Below are positions 8,100-17,367 of a stretch of DNA of 33,698 bases, one piece after another. Within the stretch, counting starts at the first letter, position 1, and every line of letters begins with the position of its first letter. Source of the stretch: Romeriopsis navalis LEGE 11480 (GTDB lineage: Bacteria > Cyanobacteriota > Cyanobacteriia > Leptolyngbyales > Leptolyngbyaceae); assembly GCF_015207035.1 (NCBI RefSeq), contig NZ_JADEXQ010000068.1:1-33698 (forward strand), given 5' to 3'. Under the pieces are notes generated by a model that was given only the letters and a program-made list of their open reading frames with translations, had not been told where the DNA came from and made no database searches. Both the position numbers and the translations under genes were made by a program.

Positions 8100-11000
8100 G
8101 TGTACGTCAAGCGGATTCAGTTGACTAATTTCAAATCCTTCGGTGGAACGACTGCCGTTCCAATTTTGCCGGGGTTTACGGTGATTTCTGGGCCGAATGG
8201 TTCCGGGAAATCGAATCTGCTGGACGCGATCCTGTTTTGTCTCGGACTGGCTGGCTCACGCGGTATGCGGGCCGAACGTTTGCCGGATCTGGTCAACCAA
8301 GGTCAGGCCAGCCGTCACCGTACCGTTGAAGCCGCCGTCACCGTCACCCTCGATTTGAGTGATGATCCGGACCTCTGGGAAATCGTTAAATCCGATGCGA
8401 ATCCGGATGTCGCCTCAGTCGAGGTGGAAATTGCCGGAGCCGATAGCGAAGCTACCCGGACGATCGAGCTATCGGAGCCAGAAGCGCCACAAACCAATGG
8501 CCGTCTGCCCGATTTTGTCGAAGGTCAACCCACAGAGCCAGCCCGTGAATGGTCAGTCACACGCAAGCTGCGCGTCACCAAGCAGGGCACCTATACGTCC
8601 AACTACTACATCAACGGTCAACCCACGACCTTGACCGACCTGCACGATAAGTTGAATCAGCTAAGGGTCTATCCCGAAGGCTACAACGTGGTGCTGCAGG
8701 GTGACGTCACCCGGATCATCTCGATGAATGCCCGTGAACGCCGCGAGATTATTGATGAGCTGGCCGGGGTCTCTTCCTTCGATCGTCGGATCAATCAAGC
8801 CAAAGGCAAACTCGACGCTGTCAAGGACTGCGAAGAACGCGAACGAATTGTCGAGCGGGAACTGATTGAACAGCGCGATCGGCTCTCCCAGGACAAAATC
8901 AAAGCCGAGAAATACAAAAAATTACGCGCCCAACTGCAAACTAAAGAGCAGTGGGAAGGCATTATTCGCTATCGCCAAGCGGTACAAGCGCTAGAAAAGC
9001 TGCAAGCGAAGATCATCTCTGGCGAAGCCGAAAGTGTAAAGCTCGGCGAAAAAATGGCTGCGCTGGATGAGCAAATCAAAACGGCCAGTACCGAGCTAGA
9101 AGCACTCAACGCCAAAGTCCGGGCGCTAGGTGAAGCGGAGCAGATCGCCCTGCAATCGCAACTGGCCACCCGCGAAGCCGAACTGCGGCAGCTCCAACGT
9201 CAAGAGCAAGACTTTCAAAATAGTAAAAAGGCACTGGAAGCGACCCTGGCCAAGACTCAAACCGAGATTCAAGCCAATACGCAGCTACTCGAACAGCTGA
9301 CTACCGAGCAAACCCGCCTGGAAACCGAAGAACTCACGGCCCGCACCGCGGCCCGCCAGGAAGCCCAGAATATTCTCGAATCATCCCGGCAAGCCGCCAG
9401 CGAATCCGCCGCCAATGCTGAAGCTTGGGTGCAAGAGCAAACCCAACTGCGCCGCCAAGTTGACGAAATTCTCCAAACCCTTGACCCCCAACGGACAGAA
9501 CAGGCCCAATTGCGGGAACGCACGGCCCAGCTCGATCGCCAACTCGAAGAGCAAACCAAAACCCGTACCACGCTGACGCAACAGCTCGAATCGAAAAAGG
9601 CCGAGCACGCCACCTTAGCCGAACAGCTCGAAGATGCCACCACAACGGTACAGGCATCGGCTCAAGGTCTATCCGGCTTCGACTCCGAAATCCAAATCCA
9701 GAAGGACACTCAGACCCGGCTGCTGCACGAGCAGCGCGAAAAGCAACGCAAGCTTGACAAGCTTGAAGCCCAGACCCAGGCAGTCCGCGAAGCCCAGGGC
9801 ACCCACGCCACCCAAGTCATCATGAAAATGGGCATGGATGGGGTGCATGGTCTAGTAGCCGATTTAGGCCAAGTAGAGCCACGATTCCAGCAAGCGCTCT
9901 CCGTGGCGGCGGGGGGGCGTCTAGGGCAGCTTGTGGTTGAAGATGACACGATCGCTTCTGCCGCCATCCAAATCTTGAAACAGCAACGGGCAGGACGGGC
10001 AACGTTCTTACCACTGAATAAAATTCGTCCGCCCCGGATCATGGACGACAACGCCACCCGAGGATTATCAGGTTGCGTCGACCTCGCGATTAACCTGGTG
10101 GACTTTGATGATGACTATTGGGACGTGTTTGCCTATGTCCTGGGTTCAACCTTAGTGTTTGAACAACTTAACGATGCGCGCCGCTACCTGGGTGACTACC
10201 GCATGGTCACCCTGGATGGGGAATTGCTGGAACCCAGTGGGGCAATGACCGGTGGTAACGTGGGCCGTGCCGCTCTGAGGTTTGGCAAGACGACACCATC
10301 CGAGTCATCGGAAGTGCGCGAACTGCGTGAACGACTCGCACAAATTGACACGATTTTGCTGCGTTGCGAAGATACGCTGGCGAAGGCGACGATCGAGCAC
10401 CAAAACAAAACCAAGCAAATGATCGAGTCGCGGCAAAATCACCGCGAAATGCAGATCAAGCTCGACCAACTGGCCAAAGAAATCAAACAGTTGGAAGCTC
10501 AACTGGCCAGCGTCACCACCAACTTCGAGCAACAAACCCAGGAACTCAACACGTCCCGGGCCCGCTTAGAACTGCTCGAAACCGATCTGCCGCGCCTCGA
10601 AACCCAGTTAACCAGTCTACGCGCGACGCTGTCGCAGCTCGAAGAATCCCAAACCCACAGCGAATGGCAAACCATCCAAGCGAATCTGCGGCGGCTCGAA
10701 GCCGATGTGGCGGAGCGGGAGAAAGCCCTGCGCGCTGTTGAGCAAAAAGTGCTGGAGCTGACCAACCAACGCCAACGCCTCGAAGAAAAAATTACCGAAG
10801 GGCATAACCACCTAACGGATGTACGGGCCCAACAAACCGCACTACTCCAGCAGCAAAATACCTTTGGCGAACAGCAAGCCGAGATTCAAACCAAAATCAC
10901 CGAGTTGAAGACAGCCCTCGTCGAACTCGATAAGACCTTGGGCGAAGAGCGGACCAAACGCGATACCCTCGATCGGCAAGTGCGCGAACTGCAAACCAGC

Positions 11001-11825
11001 CGCCAACAGTTGGAATGGCAGCAGCAAAAACTGGCGGAAACCCAAGCGACCCGCCGCCAAGAAGTACAGACCCAGCAGGAAGCAATTCAGACCCAACGGG
11101 AAGACCTCCCCGAGGAAATTCCCGAGGAAATCCCCGAAGATATCACCCAAGATGTCAGCCAATTGCAGCATGAGATTCGATCGCTCCAGCGTCGTCTCCA
11201 GGCCATGGAACCCGTCAATATGCTGGCCCTTGAAGAACACGATAAAGTGCAAGAGCGGCTGCAAGAACTCACTGAGAAACTCCAAACCCTGGAAGAAGAA
11301 CGGACCGAACTATTGCTGCGGATCGAAAACTTCGCCACTCTGCGCGTTCGAGCATTCAAGGAAGCCTACGATGCGGTGGATAAGAATTTCCAAGAAATCT
11401 TTGCGACCCTCTCTCAAGGCGACGGTCGCCTACAGCTAGAAGATCAACAGGATCCGTTCAATGGTGGCCTGACTCTGATTGCGCACCCGAAAGGTAAGCA
11501 AGTTCAACGTTTGGCCTCGATGTCGGGGGGTGAAAAATCCCTCACGGCGCTGAGCTTCATTTTTGCACTCCAGCGTTACCGCCCCTCGCCGTTCTACGCC
11601 TTTGATGAGGTCGATATGTTCCTCGATGGCGCCAACGTGGAACGCCTCTCCCGCATGATTAAGCACCAAGCAACCCTTGCCCAGTTCATTGTTGTGAGTC
11701 TCCGGCGTCCCATGATCGAATCAGCCCAGCGAACAATCGGTGTGACTCAAGCGCGTGGGGCTTATACACAAGTTCTGGGCATTAAACTTGATGGTCAACA
11801 AGAGGCACAAGCACCAGCGTCGTAA
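8100..11825 (+). CDS. smc: Chromosome segregation protein SMC
   Basis: 1241 residues, full length. The N-terminal ATPase half has Walker A GPNGSGKS at 31-38. Two very long coiled coils (about 170-560 and 725-1085) flank a hinge domain at about 575-720. The C-terminal half has the ABC signature SMSGGEKS around 1140-1147 and Walker B YAFDEVD with D1169/E1170. SMC dimers with ScpA/ScpB form the condensin that loads near the origin and extrudes and organises DNA for segregation. No scpA or scpB lies in this window. The start is GTG at 8100, directly before the conserved YVKRIQLTNFKSFGG. A loop of about 60 residues inserted in the N-terminal ATPase half (about 90-155) is also usual in cyanobacterial SMCs. 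The distal coil carries a PEEIPEEIPED micro-repeat. Confidence 0.98.
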   Translation: MYVKRIQLTNFKSFGGTTAVPILPGFTVISGPNGSGKSNLLDAILFCLGLAGSRGMRAERLPDLVNQGQASRHRTVEAAVTVTLDLSDDPDLWEIVKSDANPDVASVEVEIAGADSEATRTIELSEPEAPQTNGRLPDFVEGQPTEPAREWSVTRKLRVTKQGTYTSNYYINGQPTTLTDLHDKLNQLRVYPEGYNVVLQGDVTRIISMNARERREIIDELAGVSSFDRRINQAKGKLDAVKDCEERERIVERELIEQRDRLSQDKIKAEKYKKLRAQLQTKEQWEGIIRYRQAVQALEKLQAKIISGEAESVKLGEKMAALDEQIKTASTELEALNAKVRALGEAEQIALQSQLATREAELRQLQRQEQDFQNSKKALEATLAKTQTEIQANTQLLEQLTTEQTRLETEELTARTAARQEAQNILESSRQAASESAANAEAWVQEQTQLRRQVDEILQTLDPQRTEQAQLRERTAQLDRQLEEQTKTRTTLTQQLESKKAEHATLAEQLEDATTTVQASAQGLSGFDSEIQIQKDTQTRLLHEQREKQRKLDKLEAQTQAVREAQGTHATQVIMKMGMDGVHGLVADLGQVEPRFQQALSVAAGGRLGQLVVEDDTIASAAIQILKQQRAGRATFLPLNKIRPPRIMDDNATRGLSGCVDLAINLVDFDDDYWDVFAYVLGSTLVFEQLNDARRYLGDYRMVTLDGELLEPSGAMTGGNVGRAALRFGKTTPSESSEVRELRERLAQIDTILLRCEDTLAKATIEHQNKTKQMIESRQNHREMQIKLDQLAKEIKQLEAQLASVTTNFEQQTQELNTSRARLELLETDLPRLETQLTSLRATLSQLEESQTHSEWQTIQANLRRLEADVAEREKALRAVEQKVLELTNQRQRLEEKITEGHNHLTDVRAQQTALLQQQNTFGEQQAEIQTKITELKTALVELDKTLGEERTKRDTLDRQVRELQTSRQQLEWQQQKLAETQATRRQEVQTQQEAIQTQREDLPEEIPEEIPEDITQDVSQLQHEIRSLQRRLQAMEPVNMLALEEHDKVQERLQELTEKLQTLEEERTELLLRIENFATLRVRAFKEAYDAVDKNFQEIFATLSQGDGRLQLEDQQDPFNGGLTLIAHPKGKQVQRLASMSGGEKSLTALSFIFALQRYRPSPFYAFDEVDMFLDGANVERLSRMIKHQATLAQFIVVSLRRPMIESAQRTIGVTQARGAYTQVLGIKLDGQQEAQAPAS

Positions 11826-12078
11826 GCCCCAAACCGATCGACTTATTGACAATATGCCGCCCACGCCGGATTCTTGCGGTGGTGGACTGGTTAAGCGCTG
11901 CAACATACATTTTCCTAATGATACGTTTGTATACAAAGAATTTGCAGTAGGATAAAGGCGTAAATTTTGCTTGTGCTCAAAATAGGCGTAAATATTCACC
12001 TAATTTCATTCAATTATCCGGGCAGTCTAGAACTAACGGATAGTTGAGTCCGTTATACGTCGAATTTAGAAAATTCTT

Positions 12079-15000
12079 GTGGCATTAGCAGATTACAAAA
12101 TTACCGAGAAAATTTGTGAACATCGGGATTCCATTTTTTTCCGGGCTCGCAAGCGGCGTGATGGTGCAGCAGTTCTCCTCAAAATTCTGCGCGGCACCGA
12201 GTATCATCCCGAGAAAACTGCCTGGTTTTGCCAAGAATACGCGCGGCTCCAACAGCTAAAAATTCCCGGCGTCATTACCACTGATTCGCTCACTTGGAAT
12301 GCGCATCAGCCTGTCATGGTTTTGCATGATATCGGCGGGCACTCACTAGCCAGTTTGGGCTATGCGGGTAAATTAACTGCATCAAAATTTCTGCGACTTG
12401 CATTATCTTTGGCCCATGTAATTGAGCAAATACATCAGGCGAAAATTTTTCACAAAGATATTACACCGTCAACCATTCTGCTCAATCCGGCAACCCATAA
12501 CGTTCAGATAATTGATTTAGCCATCGCAGCCCAAATTTCCCCCAGCAACAGCACAACGACTTTTCCCGCCACCTTTGCAAGAAATCTTGCATACATTTCT
12601 CCGGAACAAACCGGCCGCACCAATCATAACGTTGACTACCGCACCGACTTTTATTCACTCGGGATTATCCTTTACGAATTACTTGCGGGTGAACCCCCAT
12701 TCCAAGGCGCTGATGCACTTGAGCTAATTCATTACCATATTGCCAGACCAGCTCCTGATCCGGGTGAAGTCGCACAGTTCGCTAATGGCGAACCGATTCC
12801 GAGCCAGCTCTGTGCGATCGTCATGAAGCTAATCGAGAAAGATCCAAACGCACGTTACCAATCAGCCTATGGTCTGATTGCGGATCTAGAACGATGCGAT
12901 CGAGAATTACAAACCCATAAACATATCTCCGAATTTGCCCTAGCCGCATCTGATTACAAACCAGAACTCCATCTGCCAAGTACCCTATTTGGCCGCCAAC
13001 AACAAACGCAACAACTCATTGCAGCGCTTGATTATGCCCACCTTGGCCAATCCGAGTTACTCCTCGTATCCGGAGAAGCGGGAATTGGTAAAACGGCTTT
13101 AATTCATGCTTTAAAGCCCGTGGTCCTCACCCAGCAAGGACTATTCCTCAGTGGTAAATACGATCAATATCAGCGCAACGTTCCCTACAGCGCGATTATC
13201 CAAGCATTAAATCAGTTTTGTGCCCAAGTTCTGTCGGCCGATAAAACGGAATTAGCAGAATGGAAAGATCGCCTCGTTAGAGCCTTAGGTAGTAACTATC
13301 AGTTGATTAGTGCGATTGTGCCACAACTATCGTTGATCATTGGCCCACATACACCCGTTAATATCAAACAGCAGTCACAACAAGATAATTCCAATCGCCT
13401 GCATTTATTATTTGAAAAATTGCTCAGCGCGATCGTTGAAGTTTATCATCCACTCGTCATCGTCTTGGATGATTTACAATGGGCCGATGCGGCATCGATT
13501 AAGCTGCTTTATCATTTAATTCATCACAGCGAATTTAAGCACCTGCTACTGATTGGCGCATATCGTCCCCAGGAAGTTTCAACGATCGATCCGCTGTCCG
13601 ACATGCTCAAGGAGCTGCGTGCCCACGATCAAACCTGCGAGATTGAACTCAAGCCATTAAACACCGCTGATCTGAATCATCTACTCTCAGAGACGCTCAC
13701 CTGTAGTGTGATTCGCAGTGAGCCACTGGCCGAATTAATCCATCGCAAAACCAACGGCAACCCCTTCTTTGTCCTGGAATTTCTCAAGTCACTCTATGCT
13801 GAAAAGCTATTAACTTATCGCCAACCAGCACCGCACTTACCCCCGAAAATCGCCTCTAGCGCTCAATGGGAATGGGATATACCAGGTATTCTCGCGAAAG
13901 ACACAACCCAGAATGTTGTGGACTTAATGGTGAACAAAATCCACCAGCTCCCAGCGGCTACACGGACTGCTCTCCAATTTGCAGCTTGTCTCGGGAGTCA
14001 ATTTAATCTTGAGGATTTAGCGACAGTCCATAATAGTTCTCCTTCAAACGTGCTGGAAGCGATGTGGGCAGCGATCGAAGCCGGTCTCATTACACCACTG
14101 AATGAGCAATATCGTCTCTACCGGAGTTCATCGCTATACGCCAAAGTCAGTCAGACCATAAGTCGCGATCAACAACTCGCCAACCGACTGGCCGAACAAC
14201 AATCGTTTCTGCGTGAAACGGCCAAATTTGCGACATTTAAATTTCAGCACGATCGAGTTCAAGAAGCGACCTATGCAGAAATTTCACTGACTGAACGACA
14301 GGCACTGCACTATAAAATTGGTCAGCTGTTCAATCAAAAATATATAACCGATGAACGAGAAACACATATTCTCGAAATTGTTAATCATTTAAATCAAGGT
14401 GAACGCTTTTATACCACCCAAACGGCAAAGTACGAATTAGCAAAATTGAACCTTGAAGCCGGTCAAAAAGCCGCCCATAGTGCCGCCCATAAAATCGCCA
14501 GTCTTTACTTCAAACAAGGAATTGCCCTATGTTGTGAAGCATCCTGGGAGACGCAATACAATTTAATGATGGCATTACATAATGCGGCCAATATATCCGC
14601 TTGTTTAACCGGTGAATTTACATATCAGCAACAGCTCAGCCAGCACATTCTTAAATACACTCGGAATTGGCAAGATAGCCTCCCAGTTACAGAAATGAAA
14701 ATGCAGGCTTGTATTGCGCAACGTCAGTTTGAGCAAGCCGTCAATGTCGCCTTAGAGTTTGTTCAACAACTTGATATTAATTTTCCAGAAACGCCCCAGC
14801 CGCAAGATTTTCAAGCCGAACTCGGTAAAACTTTACTAGCGCTCCAAGATCAGTCGCCCCTGACACTCATTAACCGCCCCAAAATGGAATCCGTGCAAGC
14901 GATTGCTGTCTTGCGATTACTCCATCAGATTCATACAGCATTATATATGTCATCACCAACCCTATTTCCGTTGGTGATTTTCAAAGAAGTACAGCTTTCT

Positions 15001-17304
15001 TTACAGCATGGCAATGGACCTTTATCGGCGCCCGCATACGTCTATTTCGGTCTAATCTTATGTGGCATCATCGGTGATATTGATAACGGCTATGAGTTTG
15101 GCCAATTAGCAAAGCAGTTAGTTGATCACCCCAATAATAAAGCAACGCGATCGGCGACCATGCTGACGATCGCCGGTGCAACGGTACATTGGCGTGAACA
15201 TGTCTGCAGTACGTTGCCGATTTTCCAGGATGGCTATCAAAGTGGTGTTGAAACGGGCGATTTTCAGAGTGCGGCTTTTTGTCTTGAGCTATACTGTTCC
15301 CACTCCTTTTTAATGGGTTCACCACTGTCGGGTTTGGTGCAAACGGCCGACCATGCGGTACAAGTCATTACCCAGTTACACCAAGCTAGCCCACTGCTGT
15401 TCACTCAGATTTATCAACAAATTATTGTGAATCTGGTTGATCCCAATCACCCAACTCCCTGGCAAATTACGGGTGAAATCGTTCAAGAAACGGTGTTAAT
15501 TCATCAGCTAGAGCAGATTAAGAATTTCAGCACCCTGGGACATATCTATGTCAACAAACTTATGCTGTGCTACTGGTTTGGTCAGTATGAGCAAGCGGAA
15601 GGATTAATCGAAAGTACGGCCCCCTTTTTACAGGCGTTAACTGGGACCATCATGATCCCGCTTTATCATTTTTATGCGGCATTAACCTTACTGGCGCAGT
15701 ATCCTCATAAGTCAGCCACGACGCAGACCTTAATTCTCGATCAACAACTTCCCACGCATCAAGACAAGCTCCAAACTTGGTCCCAGTTTGCACCCATGAA
15801 CTACCAGCATAAGTGGGCCTTGATTGAAGCAGAACGCCAACGCATCCTTGGTCAATCCTGGGAAGCCATGCGATTTTACGAACAAGCCATTCAAGGTGCC
15901 AGCGATCATGGATTTTTATCAGAAGCTGTGATCGCCTGTGAACAAGTCGCGCTATTCTATCGTGACAATCAATATCCTGAGCAATCAAGTTACTATATTC
16001 AGAAAGCTCATAATATCTGCGATCGCTGGCAGGCAACCGCCAAAATCAAGCAGCTTGAGCAAAAATATATTGATGATTTATCGATTGCTATCGCGCCGCA
16101 TAACTCTGCCATATCAGGTAGTGAGTCAGTTAAATTAACGGCTAGTCAAACACTTGATAACGCCAGTATCCTCAAAGCCTCACAAGCGCTATCGAGTGAA
16201 ATCGAATTAAAGCAACTACTATCACAGTTAATGACCATTGTGCTTGAGAATGCTGGTGCCGCCAGGGGAGTGCTCGTGATGATGCATGAAGGCGAGCTCG
16301 CCATCTTTGCCCAAGGTAATGTGAGTCAGGGAGTCAAGGTGCTCACTGCCGCACCGCAACCGATCAAGGCTGAGCATCTGCCAATCCAAGTGATTAACTA
16401 TGTCATGCGGCTACGTCAGAGTGTTGTGTTAAACAATGCTTATCAGGAAGGTAACTTCACCCGCGACGTTTATATTAGCCAGCAACAAATACAATCAATT
16501 CTTTGTACACCGCTGCTCAATCAGACTAAAGTGATTGGCATACTCTACGCCGAAAATAATCTCACTGCCGCCGCCTTTACCAATGAGCGTCTCGACGTAC
16601 TGAATATTCTTTGTGCGCAGGCAGCGATCTCGATCGAGAATGCGCAGCTTTATGAACAGCTCAAACGTCATTCTTTTGATCTAGAGCGGAAAGTTGCTGA
16701 GCGCACCTATGAGCTGCGAACGGTTAATCACGAACTTCAACGGCTTGCAATGTTAGATGGTCTAACCAAGATTGCAAACCGCCGTCGCTTTGATGAATAT
16801 TTGCATCAGGAATATTGGCGATCGCAGCGGGATAAAACTTTGATGTCTGTGATTCTCTGCGATGTGGACCATTTCAAGTTGTTTAATGATCACTATGGAC
16901 ATCAAGCTGGTGATGAATGCCTGAAGGAAATTGCCCTGATCCTCAGTCAATCAGTACAACGATCGGTGGATTTAGTTGCACGCTACGGTGGTGAAGAGTT
17001 TGCGCTAGTTTTACCAAGTACTTCAATTATGGGGGCGATCGCGGTTGCCGATAATATCAAATCGAATCTCGAAGCCCTAAAGCTGCTCCATGAAACCTCC
17101 CCCACCCACACCTATGTCACAGTTAGCCTTGGGATTAGTGCCAACCATCAAAACCTTGACGTGACTCAACCAGAACAATTGGTGGAATATGCTGATCAAG
17201 CGCTCTATATGACTAAGGCCAATGGCCGTAATGGTTACACCATAATGGCGGGAATACCCACTAATGAGATCGCAGAAATCTCGACATCTTCTGAAGTAAC
17301 GTAG
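12079..17304 (+). CDS. Multidomain signalling protein: (pseudo)kinase - AAA ATPase - helical region - GAF - GGDEF
   Basis: 1741 residues from a GTG start. Domains: protein-kinase fold (about 5-275); AAA/NACHT-like ATPase (about 300-560) with Walker A GEAGIGKT at 332-339 and Walker B VIVLDDLQWAD near 460; a long TPR-like helical region (about 570-1340); GAF (about 1370-1530); a short coiled coil; and a GGDEF domain (about 1555-1715). The kinase keeps the VAIK-type lysine (K35) and the catalytic loop D127 (HKD). It lacks a recognisable glycine loop, has Thr in place of the catalytic-loop Asn (T132), and reads DLA (146-148) instead of DFG, so activity is doubtful. The GGDEF domain has intact GGEEF (1637-1641) and an RxxD inhibitory site (R1628-D1631), so it should make cyclic di-GMP with product feedback. 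Cyanobacterial relatives with kinase-AAA-GAF usually end in a histidine kinase. A palindromic terminator follows directly. Confidence 0.93.
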   Translation: MALADYKITEKICEHRDSIFFRARKRRDGAAVLLKILRGTEYHPEKTAWFCQEYARLQQLKIPGVITTDSLTWNAHQPVMVLHDIGGHSLASLGYAGKLTASKFLRLALSLAHVIEQIHQAKIFHKDITPSTILLNPATHNVQIIDLAIAAQISPSNSTTTFPATFARNLAYISPEQTGRTNHNVDYRTDFYSLGIILYELLAGEPPFQGADALELIHYHIARPAPDPGEVAQFANGEPIPSQLCAIVMKLIEKDPNARYQSAYGLIADLERCDRELQTHKHISEFALAASDYKPELHLPSTLFGRQQQTQQLIAALDYAHLGQSELLLVSGEAGIGKTALIHALKPVVLTQQGLFLSGKYDQYQRNVPYSAIIQALNQFCAQVLSADKTELAEWKDRLVRALGSNYQLISAIVPQLSLIIGPHTPVNIKQQSQQDNSNRLHLLFEKLLSAIVEVYHPLVIVLDDLQWADAASIKLLYHLIHHSEFKHLLLIGAYRPQEVSTIDPLSDMLKELRAHDQTCEIELKPLNTADLNHLLSETLTCSVIRSEPLAELIHRKTNGNPFFVLEFLKSLYAEKLLTYRQPAPHLPPKIASSAQWEWDIPGILAKDTTQNVVDLMVNKIHQLPAATRTALQFAACLGSQFNLEDLATVHNSSPSNVLEAMWAAIEAGLITPLNEQYRLYRSSSLYAKVSQTISRDQQLANRLAEQQSFLRETAKFATFKFQHDRVQEATYAEISLTERQALHYKIGQLFNQKYITDERETHILEIVNHLNQGERFYTTQTAKYELAKLNLEAGQKAAHSAAHKIASLYFKQGIALCCEASWETQYNLMMALHNAANISACLTGEFTYQQQLSQHILKYTRNWQDSLPVTEMKMQACIAQRQFEQAVNVALEFVQQLDINFPETPQPQDFQAELGKTLLALQDQSPLTLINRPKMESVQAIAVLRLLHQIHTALYMSSPTLFPLVIFKEVQLSLQHGNGPLSAPAYVYFGLILCGIIGDIDNGYEFGQLAKQLVDHPNNKATRSATMLTIAGATVHWREHVCSTLPIFQDGYQSGVETGDFQSAAFCLELYCSHSFLMGSPLSGLVQTADHAVQVITQLHQASPLLFTQIYQQIIVNLVDPNHPTPWQITGEIVQETVLIHQLEQIKNFSTLGHIYVNKLMLCYWFGQYEQAEGLIESTAPFLQALTGTIMIPLYHFYAALTLLAQYPHKSATTQTLILDQQLPTHQDKLQTWSQFAPMNYQHKWALIEAERQRILGQSWEAMRFYEQAIQGASDHGFLSEAVIACEQVALFYRDNQYPEQSSYYIQKAHNICDRWQATAKIKQLEQKYIDDLSIAIAPHNSAISGSESVKLTASQTLDNASILKASQALSSEIELKQLLSQLMTIVLENAGAARGVLVMMHEGELAIFAQGNVSQGVKVLTAAPQPIKAEHLPIQVINYVMRLRQSVVLNNAYQEGNFTRDVYISQQQIQSILCTPLLNQTKVIGILYAENNLTAAAFTNERLDVLNILCAQAAISIENAQLYEQLKRHSFDLERKVAERTYELRTVNHELQRLAMLDGLTKIANRRRFDEYLHQEYWRSQRDKTLMSVILCDVDHFKLFNDHYGHQAGDECLKEIALILSQSVQRSVDLVARYGGEEFALVLPSTSIMGAIAVADNIKSNLEALKLLHETSPTHTYVTVSLGISANHQNLDVTQPEQLVEYADQALYMTKANGRNGYTIMAGIPTNEIAEISTSSEVT

Positions 17305-17335
17305 TTGAGTTGGGCGATATCGCCCAACTCAACTA
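17302..17335. terminator. Bidirectional palindromic terminator between convergent genes
   Basis: A perfect 34-bp palindrome centred between 17318 and 17319 (arm TAGTTGAGTTGGGCGAT). It begins inside the stop codon of the kinase-GGDEF gene and lies 33 nt beyond the stop of the convergent carotenoid oxygenase gene. The flanks are A/T-rich (ATTTCAAATTAA on the plus side). It can serve both directions. Confidence 0.8.
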
Positions 17336-17367
17336 TTTCAAATTAACCAATTCCAAATCACATCAGA

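Noticed and set aside
9911-9917. Run of seven G in smc as a phase-variation or frameshift site
   Set aside because: The reading frame continues intact through the conserved hinge region; a G7 tract alone in a core gene is not evidence of switching.
10842-11285. 147-codon and similar minus-strand frames inside smc
   Set aside because: Low-complexity translations (Leu/Phe/Gly- or Ser/Arg-rich) that mirror the Glu/Gln-rich coiled-coil codons on the sense strand.
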